Below, piece by piece: positions 1 to 6,988 of a stretch of 20,908 nt of DNA. Source of the stretch: Verrucomicrobiales bacterium (GTDB taxonomy: Bacteria; Verrucomicrobiota; Verrucomicrobiia; Verrucomicrobiales; DEV007); assembly GCA_007123695.1 (NCBI GenBank), contig SLGN01000242.1:1-20908 (forward strand), written 5' to 3'. A model generated the notes under the pieces. It saw only the letters and a list, made by a program, of their open reading frames with translations, did not search any database and was not told the DNA's origin. The translations under genes were made by a program, and so were the position numbers. Each line of letters starts with the position of its first letter. Position 1 is the first letter of the stretch.

Positions 1-1421
1 CCATCGATGCCGAGTGGATGCCGAAATATTTTCACTCGCTTCGGCCCTTCGGCGGTCGGATGCTGGGAAAAGGTGCTTCCTTCGCGAAGCTCGCGGAAAC
101 GACCGAGCTGCCCCGGGCGAGCGTCTCCAAGATCGGGGACTGGACGGTCCTCGTTCGCGAAGGCCCGCTCAAGGGGACGACGAACTACCTCGGCGATTGG
201 GCCGAGAGCGTGGACGAACTGGTGCGGGCGCCGATGGGGCTGCTCTGGTATGGCGACTCGGTGCGGCTCTTCAAGCGCTCCCCCCAGCCGAAGTTCGTCG
301 ACGGCGTCATGGTCGCAAACTCCAAGGACTGGACCGACGCCTCGACCCGAAAGGGCCCCGTCGACTACCGGTTGCTCGATACCGTCTTCACCGACGCCTA
401 CACCGGGCGCATTCTCGAACCCGACGAGGCGCCCGAGCTGAGGCAGAGCTATTCCGAGATCGATCGGGAGACGATCCAGCCCAACCAATACCGCCCGCCC
501 CGGCAAAAGGACGACTGGAAGCCCGAGGCGCCCGTCTCCGGCGAGCGAACCAACCCCCTGACCGGCGAGACCGAGCCCCGAGCCTTTCCCAAGAGCTACG
601 GCTGCGACGGCGGCGTTGACTACGGGGCGATCTACTCGATGCGCTCCGGCACGCCCGCCTTCTACGACAAGCGCTTCGAGAGCGGCACGATCAACCTCAG
701 CGGCCCCCGCAGCGGCTGCACCAACAGCATCGTCCCCGCCAACGGGCTGCTCAACCTTCCCTATTTCTACGAGGGCTGCACCTGCGCCTACCCCCTGCCC
801 CTCGCGCTCGCGCTGGTGAGCATGCCCGAGACCTTCGAGCAATGGGCCTCGTGGGGAGCGGTCGAGGCTGCCGCGCTGGACGGGAAGCTCCAGCGCGTCG
901 GCCTCAACTTCGGCGCCCCCGGCAGCCGGGTCACCCACGACGGCACGCTCTGGCTCGACCTTCCCAACCTCGGCGGTCCCTCCCCCGAGCTGGGCCTCGC
1001 CACCGAACCGCCCCTGGCCGAGCTCGGGACTTTCTACCACCACTCCCTCTTCCAAAAAGGCGGCAAAGGCTGGCCCTGGGTCGCCAACTCGGGCGTCGTC
1101 GGGCTGCGCTCCCTCGTGCTCTCCGGCCTGCGGCCCGGCACCTACCTCGTCCGCTTGACCTTCTCCGAGTCCGACGAAAACGCCCGGCCTGGAGACTGCG
1201 TCTTCGGCATCCTTCTCGATGGCGAGGTCCTTGCCGAACGTTTTGACCCCCTCGCAGAAGCCGGCGGTCCGCTCCGCTCCACGACATTGGAGAATCACCG
1301 TCGGAAGGTCGAAAACGGGGAGCTGCGCATCGAGCTTGTGCCAGAAGCGGGAAACCCCGTCCTCTGCGGCATCGAAATCGTTCGGGAAGACCTCGAACGG
1401 AACCCCGTGCCCGAGCAATGA
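1..1421 (+). CDS. PQQ-like beta-propeller protein with malectin-like C-terminus (5' truncated)
   Basis: The frame is open to the window edge (codons from base 3), so the true start lies upstream and only the C-terminal ~473 residues are seen. The first ~275 residues resemble the end of the large secreted PQQ-binding-like propeller proteins of Planctomycetes and Verrucomicrobia: a 'LGDWAESVDELVRAPMGLLWYGD' style strand, then 'DAYTGRILE', then a Cys-containing block with 'SGCTNSIVPANGLLNLPYF' and 'GCTCAYP'. The last ~130 residues ('GTYLVRLTFSE', 'FGILLDGEVL', 'LCGIEIV') look like a malectin-type carbohydrate-binding beta-sandwich. By family it should be secreted or periplasmic; the signal peptide would be outside the window. 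Whether it binds PQQ or is catalytic cannot be told from this fragment. The gene stands alone, with a 650-base gap after it. Confidence 0.8.
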   Translation, partial: IDAEWMPKYFHSLRPFGGRMLGKGASFAKLAETTELPRASVSKIGDWTVLVREGPLKGTTNYLGDWAESVDELVRAPMGLLWYGDSVRLFKRSPQPKFVDGVMVANSKDWTDASTRKGPVDYRLLDTVFTDAYTGRILEPDEAPELRQSYSEIDRETIQPNQYRPPRQKDDWKPEAPVSGERTNPLTGETEPRAFPKSYGCDGGVDYGAIYSMRSGTPAFYDKRFESGTINLSGPRSGCTNSIVPANGLLNLPYFYEGCTCAYPLPLALALVSMPETFEQWASWGAVEAAALDGKLQRVGLNFGAPGSRVTHDGTLWLDLPNLGGPSPELGLATEPPLAELGTFYHHSLFQKGGKGWPWVANSGVVGLRSLVLSGLRPGTYLVRLTFSESDENARPGDCVFGILLDGEVLAERFDPLAEAGGPLRSTTLENHRRKVENGELRIELVPEAGNPVLCGIEIVREDLERNPVPEQ

Positions 1422-1471
1422 CAAGGCGTGCAAGAAATCCCAATCACCGTAAATAGCCTACCAGCCGCGGC

Positions 1472-1487
1472 GCGTCATGCATGACGC
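1472..1487. repeat. Perfect 16-bp palindrome
   Basis: gcgtcatgcatgacgc reads the same on both strands with no spacer, 50 bases after the propeller gene stop. Its centre (catgcatg) is self-complementary, which fits a dimeric DNA-binding protein site better than an RNA hairpin. No T-run follows. Function unknown. Confidence 0.5.
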
Positions 1488-1614
1488 CCAATCGCCCAAT
1501 GGTAGCGAGCCCGACCGAAATCCGCAAGCCATGATGAGCTGCCTCACGGCTCCTTCTGTCACATACTAATTATCTACCTGGTAAATTGCAAGACCAACCA
1601 AACGACAATGAAAC

Positions 1615-1640
1615 ATCTGTCATACTGACTGACGACAGAT
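1615..1640. repeat. Inverted repeat, 7-bp arms
   Basis: atctgtc (1615-1621) and gacagat (1634-1640) are exact reverse complements separated by 12 bases, in the AT-rich part of the gap. It could be a regulator site, a small hairpin or a mobile-element scar; nothing in the sequence decides. Confidence 0.3.
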
Positions 1641-1747
1641 CATCCCGGATCGGCGGATTAGGCGGAGCAACGGACAAGACCGTGGGAGCCGATTCCTTCG
1701 CCCTTGGGATCGGACGGCTCTTTGCGGCGTCTGGGTTTAAGCCTGCG

Positions 1748-1870
1748 TCAGGCCTGACCGGCTTGGGCTTGGGCCTCGGCTTCGGCTTGGGAACGCTCGA
1801 AGGCCTCTCTGGCCAGCTCGCGAGCCTTGTTCACGGCGAAGGTGCAGGCATCGAGGCAGATCAGGAATGT
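1748..1870 (-). pseudogene. Probable 3' remnant of an unidentified gene
   Basis: On the minus strand 40 codons are open between a TAA (1871-1873) and a TGA (1748-1750), with no ATG start. The peptide reads like real protein: a hydrophobic start 'TFLICLDACTFAV', then a charged helix 'NKARELAREAFERSQ', then an 'AEAEAQAQA' tail. Most third positions are G or C, as in the good genes here. The frame breaks exactly at the AT-rich motif ttaagggacaggaataaag, as if a gene had been cut off by an insertion or deletion. I do not recognise the family. It could also be a chance frame; the alternative GTG start inside would leave only 28 residues. Confidence 0.3.
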
Positions 1871-2075
1871 TTAAGGGACAGGAATAAAGTATTTTGCTCG
1901 TTGTCCGTACTCCGGAGACGGCTCCGGGAGGCTGATTCCGCTCTGGCTCTGTGGCGGGGCGGTTGCGGGCTTGGCAGAGTTCGACGACGGGGTCTGCGAG
2001 CCGAAGAGAGGGACCGGGATCCCCTGTCATCTTCGGCGTTGCGGGGAGTGCCTCGGTCTGCCACAGTGCCGGTCC

Positions 2076-2774
2076 ATGAAAGCGCCTTTTTCTCGTTTCG
2101 CCCTCGCTCTCGCCCTCGTCGGGAGCCTCTCCCTGACTTCCGCCCTCCGCGCCGAAGATGGCTTCATCGAGCTCTTCAACGGCAAGGACCTCGAAGGCTG
2201 GACCCCCTCGTCGGAGAATCCCGAGTCCTTCTCGGTGCAGGACGGAATTCTCGTGGTCAAGGGCGGTCGCAGCCACCTCTTCTACACCGGAGAGGTCAAC
2301 GGGGCCAAGTTCAAGGACTTCGAGCTGAAGGCCCGCATCAAGACGATGCCCGGCGCCAACAGCGGCGTCTATTTCCACACCGTCCTCCAGGCCGAAGGCT
2401 GGCCCGAGACGGGCTACGAGGCCCAGGTCAACGCGACCCACAAGGATCCCAAGAAGACCGGCAGTCTCTACGGAGTGAAGAACTACGTCGTCCTCGCCGA
2501 AGGCCAGGACGTGCCCAAGGGCGGCGAGAGCAAGGTCTTCGCTGATCCGCCCCACGTCGACGGGGAATGGTTCGACTACCACATCACCGTCCAGGGCGAG
2601 CGCATCGTCATCCGCGTCGATGGCAAGGTCACCGTCGACTACACCGAGCCCGAGGGCGGGCCCGCGTCGCCCGGCTTCGCCGGCCGCCGTCTCGGCGAGG
2701 GCACCTTCGCCATCCAGGCCCACGACCCCGACAGCGAGATCCACTACGAGCGCATCGCGGTGAAGCCCCTCTAA
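2076..2774 (+). CDS. Secreted DUF1080 / 3-keto-disaccharide hydrolase family protein
   Basis: 232 residues. The start at 2076 is chosen because it begins a clean signal peptide: a basic start (MKAPFSR), a hydrophobic stretch ALALALVGSLSL, and an ALRA|ED cleavage site near residue 26. A longer in-frame start at 1971 would put a Cys/Arg-rich tail before the signal peptide. Residues 28-232 form one DUF1080 (PF06439) concanavalin-like domain, with the family signature 'FIELFNGKDLEGW' at its start and 'FKDFELKARIKT', 'NSGVYFHT', 'GYEAQVN' further in. Some members of this family hydrolyse 3-keto-glycosides; others are of unknown function, and the substrate here is not known. These genes are typical of Planctomycetes and Verrucomicrobia. 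No Shine-Dalgarno is visible. glyQS follows 70 bases downstream. Confidence 0.88.
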   Translation: MKAPFSRFALALALVGSLSLTSALRAEDGFIELFNGKDLEGWTPSSENPESFSVQDGILVVKGGRSHLFYTGEVNGAKFKDFELKARIKTMPGANSGVYFHTVLQAEGWPETGYEAQVNATHKDPKKTGSLYGVKNYVVLAEGQDVPKGGESKVFADPPHVDGEWFDYHITVQGERIVIRVDGKVTVDYTEPEGGPASPGFAGRRLGEGTFAIQAHDPDSEIHYERIAVKPL

Positions 2775-2844
2775 GACCCGATCCCCGAGCCGCTCCGCGC
2801 GCTCTGGACCTGCCATTCCCTTTTCCCGAACGAAACGACCCCGC

Positions 2845-4428
2845 ATGAGCGACGCCCCCGCCGAAAAGAACGCCGCCCTGATGGAGAAGATCGTGAGCCT
2901 GTGCAAGCGGCGCGGCTTCATTTTCCAATCCGCCGAGATCTACGGCGGGCTCAACGGCTGCTGGGACTACGGTCCGCTCGGAGCCGAACTGAAGCGCAAC
3001 CTCAAGGAATACTGGTGGCGCAAGAACGTGCAGGAGCGCGACGACATCGTCGGGCTGGACGGCTCGATCCTGACCCATCAGGAGGTCCTCAAAGCCTCGG
3101 GCCACGTCGGCGGCTTCTCCGATCCGATGTGCGACTGCCTGCTCAGCAAGGCCCGTCTCCGCGCCGACCAGATCCCGCCACAGTCGGGCACGGTGCATTA
3201 TTTCGACGGCGCCTCGCATCCCGAATCGGGCTGGAGCGTGTCGCGCGGCTACGCCGTCCTCGCAAAGGAAGGGGAAGATGAGAACAAGGCACGCAAGACG
3301 GCGCGCCAGTACTACGCCCAGTTCCTCTCAGGCAAGCAGATCTCGCCCAAGGCCCTCGAGCTGGTCGGCGAGCGCACCGAGACCGTCGTCGACTCGACCC
3401 GCTACAATCCCGAGAACGGCTCGCTCCTGACCGAGCCCCGCGCCTTCAACCTGATGTTCCGCACCCATATGGGCGCGTCGGCCGAGGACGGCGACGAGAG
3501 CAGCGTCGCCTATCTCCGCCCCGAGACGGCGCAGTCCATCTTCGTGCAGTTCAAGAACGTGCTGGAGACCTCGCGGGTGAAGCTGCCCTTCGGCATCGCC
3601 CAGATCGGCAAGAGCTTCCGCAACGAAATCAATCCGCGAAACTACACCTTCCGTTCGCGCGAGTTCGAGCAGATGGAGATCGAGTTCTTCTGCCGTCCCG
3701 AGGACGGACTGCGCCTGACCGACGAATGGCTCGAGGCGCGGCTGAGTTTCTATGAGGAGATCGGCATCCCCCGCGACCACCTCCACGTCGTCGACATCCC
3801 CGACGGCGAACGGGCCTTCTACTCGCAGAAGACCTACGACATCGAGTACGAATTCCCCTTCGGCATCCAGGAGCTCGAGGGCATCGCCTACCGCACCGAC
3901 TACGACCTCGGCGTCCACCAGAAGGGATCGGGCAAGTCGCTCGAATACTTCGACGAGGAGACCAAGGAAAAGATGCTGCCCCACGTCGTCGAGCCGAGCG
4001 CCGGCTGCGACCGCACCGTCCTCGCCCTGATCTGCGAAGCGTACGACGAAGAGGCCGTGACCGACGAGAAGGGCAAGACCGACACCCGCGTGGTGATGCG
4101 CTTCTCGCCGCGCGTCGCGCCGGTCAAGGTGGGCGTCTTCCCCCTGCTCAAGAACAAACCGGAACTCGTCGCCAAGGCACGCGAGGTGCAGCGGCTCCTC
4201 GCCCCCCACATGACGGTCTTCTACGACGAGGCCGCCGCGATCGGTCGGCGCTACCGGCGGCAGGACGAGATCGGCACGCCCTTCTGCGTCACCATCGACT
4301 TCGACACCCTCGGGGAGAACGGCGACGAACTGAGGGACACCGTGACGCTGCGCGAGCGCGACTCGATGGAGCAGCGGCGCATCCCCATCGCCGAGCTGCG
4401 CGGCTACCTGCTCGACCGGATCGCCTGA
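2845..4428 (+). CDS. glyQS: Glycine--tRNA ligase, homodimeric type
   Basis: 527 residues, a class II aminoacyl-tRNA synthetase that charges tRNA-Gly in the cytoplasm. It is the single-chain alpha2 (eukaryote, archaeal and Gram-positive) type, not the alpha2beta2 GlyQ/GlyS type. Visible marks: N-terminal 'RRGFIFQSAEIYGGLNGCWDYGPLG' region (~23-46); the 'PMCDC' element (~94-98); 'TEPRAFNLMF'; 'LRPETAQSIF'; motif 2 'FRNEINPRNYTFRSREFEQMEIEFF' (~258-282); the glycine pocket 'FPFGIQELEGIAYRTDYDL'; motif 3 'AGCDRTVLALI' (~385-395); and a C-terminal anticodon-binding domain (~425-527) starting at 'APVKVGVFPL'. The insertion between 'CDC' and 'TEPRAF' carries no second Cys pair. The start at 2845 matches the family's N-terminus. 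No Shine-Dalgarno is seen. The length is usual or slightly long. Confidence 0.96.
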   Translation: MSDAPAEKNAALMEKIVSLCKRRGFIFQSAEIYGGLNGCWDYGPLGAELKRNLKEYWWRKNVQERDDIVGLDGSILTHQEVLKASGHVGGFSDPMCDCLLSKARLRADQIPPQSGTVHYFDGASHPESGWSVSRGYAVLAKEGEDENKARKTARQYYAQFLSGKQISPKALELVGERTETVVDSTRYNPENGSLLTEPRAFNLMFRTHMGASAEDGDESSVAYLRPETAQSIFVQFKNVLETSRVKLPFGIAQIGKSFRNEINPRNYTFRSREFEQMEIEFFCRPEDGLRLTDEWLEARLSFYEEIGIPRDHLHVVDIPDGERAFYSQKTYDIEYEFPFGIQELEGIAYRTDYDLGVHQKGSGKSLEYFDEETKEKMLPHVVEPSAGCDRTVLALICEAYDEEAVTDEKGKTDTRVVMRFSPRVAPVKVGVFPLLKNKPELVAKAREVQRLLAPHMTVFYDEAAAIGRRYRRQDEIGTPFCVTIDFDTLGENGDELRDTVTLRERDSMEQRRIPIAELRGYLLDRIA

Positions 4429-4492
4429 GCCGCCGGGAAGAAGCCACGGACCGGGCCGCCCCCGCCGCAGTTGCCACCCCGCGCGACCCGGC

Positions 4493-5776
4493 ATGAGCGC
4501 CCGCCCCACCCGCGTCCGCCACGGCGTGGTGGCGTGGCTCGCCCTGGCCGCCGCCCTCGCCTACCTCGCGCGAAACGGCGTCGGCGTGGCCGAGAGCAGT
4601 GTGCGCGAGGACCTCGGCCTGAGCTTTGAGCAGTCGGGCTGGTTCATGGGCGCCTTCTTCTGGAGCTACGCCCTGCTGCAAGTGCCGAGCGGCTGGTTCG
4701 CGCACCGCCGGGGCACCCGCTTCGCGATGGCGACATTTGCCGTTTCCTGGTCGGTCGCGACGCTGTTGCTGGCGGCGGCACCGGGCCTGTGGCTGCTGAT
4801 CCTCGCCCAACTCGTCATGGGGGCGGCCCAGGCCGGGATCTTCCCCGCTTCGTGCCTTTCCGTCTCGCGTTGGATTCCCCTGTCGCGGCGGTCTCTCGCC
4901 TGCGGACTGCTTGCCGTGGGCATGCAGGTCGGCGCAGTCCTCGCCGCCACCCTGACCGGCCCGCTCGTCGAGTCCCTCGGCTGGCGTTTCGTTTTTGCCC
5001 TCTTCGCCCTGCCCGGCTTTCTCTGGACGGCGGGCTTCCTCGCCCGCTTCCGCGACGATCCTGCGGACCATCCCCGGATCAACGAGGCGGAACTCGCCCT
5101 CGTCGGCGAGGCAAGCGCGGGCGCCCCGGAGAATTCACCGGGAGCGGGAAGGGCGGAGCCGTCGCCTTGGGCCGCGATGCTGCGCAGCGGACCGCTGTGG
5201 TTGCTCTGCGGCCAACAGGTCTGCCGCGCCGCCGGCTACATGTTCTTCGCGACCTGGTTCCCGACCTTCCTGCAGGAGACCCGGGGCATTTCGGTGAAGG
5301 ATTCGGGGTATCTCCAGGCCCTCGTCCTGGTCGGGACCCTCGCCGGGAGCCTCGTCGGCGGCTGGTTCGCCGACGCCGTGTGGCGCCGTACCGGCAGCCT
5401 GCGCCTGAGCCGCAGCGGAGTCGGCGCCGTTTTCCTCGCCGCCTGCGGCCTGCTCATCCTCGGAGCCTGGTTCGTGAAGGGTCTCGGTCCGGCCGTGGCC
5501 CTGCTTGCGCTCGGTTCGTTCTTCGCCGCCGTGGCCGGCCCGCCCACCTTCACTGCCAGCATCGACTTGGGCGGATCCCACGTGCCGCAGGTCTTCGGTC
5601 TCGTCAACATGAGCGGAAACCTCGCCGCCGCCGCCACTCCGGTCCTCGTCGGCGCGCTCTTTGCCCGGACGACTGACTGGAACGCCGTGCTGATCCTTTT
5701 CGCCTGCGTCTACCTCGCGGGATCTGTCTGCTGGATCTTTGTCGATCCACGCCGCCGCATTGTTGCGGACTCGTGA
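4493..5776 (+). CDS. MFS transporter, probably anion:cation symporter (ACS)-like
   Basis: 427 residues, hydrophobic throughout, consistent with the twelve-helix major facilitator fold of the inner membrane. The loop between helices 2 and 3 holds the family signature in the form 'GWFAHRRGTR' (~67-76), preceded by 'SYALLQVPS'; the second half has the matching 'GGWFADAVWRRTGS'. The central cytoplasmic loop (~185-230) is polar, with 'RFRDDPADHPRINEAEL'. This 'DDP..HPxINxxEL' loop is typical of ACS-family carriers for hexuronates, aldarates and similar organic anions. The exact substrate cannot be read from the sequence. It starts 64 bases after glyQS, on the same strand, and may be co-transcribed. 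The next feature downstream is the tRNA. Confidence 0.9.
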   Translation: MSARPTRVRHGVVAWLALAAALAYLARNGVGVAESSVREDLGLSFEQSGWFMGAFFWSYALLQVPSGWFAHRRGTRFAMATFAVSWSVATLLLAAAPGLWLLILAQLVMGAAQAGIFPASCLSVSRWIPLSRRSLACGLLAVGMQVGAVLAATLTGPLVESLGWRFVFALFALPGFLWTAGFLARFRDDPADHPRINEAELALVGEASAGAPENSPGAGRAEPSPWAAMLRSGPLWLLCGQQVCRAAGYMFFATWFPTFLQETRGISVKDSGYLQALVLVGTLAGSLVGGWFADAVWRRTGSLRLSRSGVGAVFLAACGLLILGAWFVKGLGPAVALLALGSFFAAVAGPPTFTASIDLGGSHVPQVFGLVNMSGNLAAAATPVLVGALFARTTDWNAVLILFACVYLAGSVCWIFVDPRRRIVADS

Positions 5777-5847
5777 CATCGGCGCCGTTTTCCAGGCGCA
5801 GCATGGAACCCGCCCCTCTGATCGACGAATTCCGGCGAATTTTCCGG

Positions 5848-5875
5848 TTGTCTTTCGCCGACTTACGGGTATTAC
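5848..5875 (+). promoter_or_regulatory. Candidate sigma70-type promoter for tRNA-Phe
   Basis: TTGTCT (5848-5853) and TATTAC (5870-5875) are 16 bases apart, each matching four of six consensus bases. They lie about 47 bases before the mature tRNA 5' end, in the gap after the MFS gene. Inferred from motif match only. Confidence 0.35.
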
Positions 5876-5921
5876 TTCCTCCCCCGCCCATGGCTCCAAG
5901 GCCAGCGAGCGGTCCGGTCAC

Positions 5922-5994
<73 letters not shown>

Positions 5995-6048
5995 CCTCTG
6001 TGATATTCTTTCGCCACGAGCTCGGCGTCGGTGCCTGCGATCATGCGC

Positions 6049-6573
6049 TCAACGCCCCCGGGGCAGCAGCTTGACGTCGAGGGTCGAAGCGTCGCCGGCG
6101 GCATATTCCTCCCAGACGAGGTGGCCGTCGCCGTCTGCGTCCATGGCGCGGAAGGCCTCGGCGAAGGCGGGCTGGGCGAGGAGGTGGGCCACGGCCTCGT
6201 CTTCGGAGATGTAGCCGTCGCCGTCCTTGTCGATGCGGTGGAAGAGGGCGTCGTCGGGCGGGTCCGAGGGGCGCGCCGCCTTCCATTCCGCCAAGGAGAT
6301 ACGTCGGTCGTTGTCGAAATCGATCTCGGCGAGGCCCTCCTCGTGCTTGTAGGCGGCCATCTCGGCCGGCGAAACCTTGCCCTCTCCGCTGCGGTCGATC
6401 CGGGCGAAGGTGGCTTGGTCGATGGCGTCGGCGACCGTCGGGATTTCGGGTTCGAGGGTCCGGCAGGCCGGGAGCAGCAGCAGGCACAGCGCCACGCCCC
6501 CGCACGCAGTCGCCGCCGCAGTCTTGGCGGCCTCGGCAGTCTTGGGAAAGGGAGATGGAAGCGCTGCGGGCAT
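6049..6573 (-). CDS. EF-hand lipoprotein with four calcium-binding loops
   Basis: 174 residues. The N-terminus has two lysines, a hydrophobic stretch 'GGVALCLLLLPA' and a lipobox-like 'LPAC', so C37 is the likely lipidated residue; this predicts export and membrane anchoring. Four 12-residue EF-hand loops follow: D60-E71 (DRSGEGKVSPAE), D85-E96 (DFDNDRRISLAE), D115-E126 (DKDGDGYISEDE) and D145-E156 (DADGDGHLVWEE). Loops 3 and 4 are canonical. Loop 1 has Ser and Glu at positions 3 and 5, and loop 2 has Arg in place of the usual Gly at position 6. The role is likely calcium binding in the periplasm or at the outer membrane; no enzymatic domain is seen. It is divergent from the 96-residue gene (83 bases apart) and converges on tRNA-Phe. 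No family-specific name is supported. Confidence 0.82.
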   Translation of the reverse strand: MPAALPSPFPKTAEAAKTAAATACGGVALCLLLLPACRTLEPEIPTVADAIDQATFARIDRSGEGKVSPAEMAAYKHEEGLAEIDFDNDRRISLAEWKAARPSDPPDDALFHRIDKDGDGYISEDEAVAHLLAQPAFAEAFRAMDADGDGHLVWEEYAAGDASTLDVKLLPRGR

Positions 6574-6641
6574 GCCGGAGGAACCAGAGGGTCCAGTCAG
6601 CTAAACCGCCGCGTGGCGACTTTGCAAGTTCGGGAAACCAG

Positions 6642-6647
6642 TCTAAG
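6642..6647 (+). promoter_or_regulatory. Candidate -10 element, near-leaderless start of the 96-residue gene
   Basis: TCTAAG matches four of six -10 consensus bases and ends 9 bases before the ATG at 6657, so transcription would begin only a few bases before the start codon. The only -35-like sequence, TTGCAA at 6622-6627, is too close (14 bases). Inferred from sequence match only. Confidence 0.22.
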
Positions 6648-6656
6648 CTGCGCAGG

Positions 6657-6947
6657 ATGAACTACGAAAGCTTCGTCGACTCGATCCAGCCGGGCGTTTC
6701 GCCTCCGGCAGACCTCTCTCCCGAACTCGAATCACTCTGGCACACCAAGGCCGGCGATTGGGACCGGGCCCACGACATCGCGCAGGAAATCCCTTCGGCG
6801 ATGGGATCGCGCATCCACGGGCTGCTCCACGCCATCGAGGGGGATTTCGGCAACTCCGCCTACTGGTATCGCCGCGCCGGGGTCTCCCCCATCGACCGGG
6901 GCGGCATCGAAGCCGAGTGGGAAAGAATCGTGCGCGATCTTCTCTAA
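6657..6947 (+). CDS. Conserved-looking small protein of unknown function
   Basis: 96 residues, soluble, no signal peptide or membrane segment. The sequence reads 'LESLWHTKAGDWDRAHDIAQE', 'GSRIHGLLHAIEGDFGNSAYWYRRAG', ending 'EAEWERIVRDLL'. From memory, this pattern (LWH-x-K-x-GDW-x-x-AH, then IH-x-x-LH-x-x-EGD-x-x-N-x-x-YWYRRAG) belongs to a family of short hypothetical proteins in Verrucomicrobia and other bacteria; it looks like a single helical-repeat unit related to TPR or Sel1. The start at 6657 is chosen because the upstream in-frame extension lacks coding character and covers the divergent promoter region. The pseudokinase gene begins 41 bases after its stop, so the two are probably co-transcribed. 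Function unknown. Confidence 0.8.
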   Translation: MNYESFVDSIQPGVSPPADLSPELESLWHTKAGDWDRAHDIAQEIPSAMGSRIHGLLHAIEGDFGNSAYWYRRAGVSPIDRGGIEAEWERIVRDLL

Positions 6948-6988
6948 GTTTCAAGCGTCCTCCTCCGTTCCAAAGGCTTCAAGCTAGG

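Larger units (their letters stand above)
1422..2075. other. Gene-poor gap, partly AT-rich, with palindrome and gene remnant
   Basis: These 654 bases lie between the propeller gene and the DUF1080 gene. I see no intact gene with normal codon pattern. The part around 1560-1640 is clearly richer in A/T than the flanks. The gap holds a perfect 16-base palindrome, a 7-base inverted repeat, a minus-strand open segment that looks like the tail of a lost gene, and next to that segment a short AT-rich motif (1871-1890, containing gggacagg). A long plus-strand frame starting at 1586 runs through here but uses unlikely codons and overlaps the DUF1080 gene out of frame, so it is not called. Confidence 0.6.

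Noticed and set aside
1586..2545. 319-residue plus-strand reading frame
   Set aside because: It overlaps the DUF1080 gene out of frame and turns into Arg/Pro-rich shadow sequence; its first part shows Gly/Leu repeats without family resemblance.
6031..6660. 209-residue plus-strand reading frame
   Set aside because: It is antisense to the EF-hand lipoprotein, whose four calcium loops are convincing.
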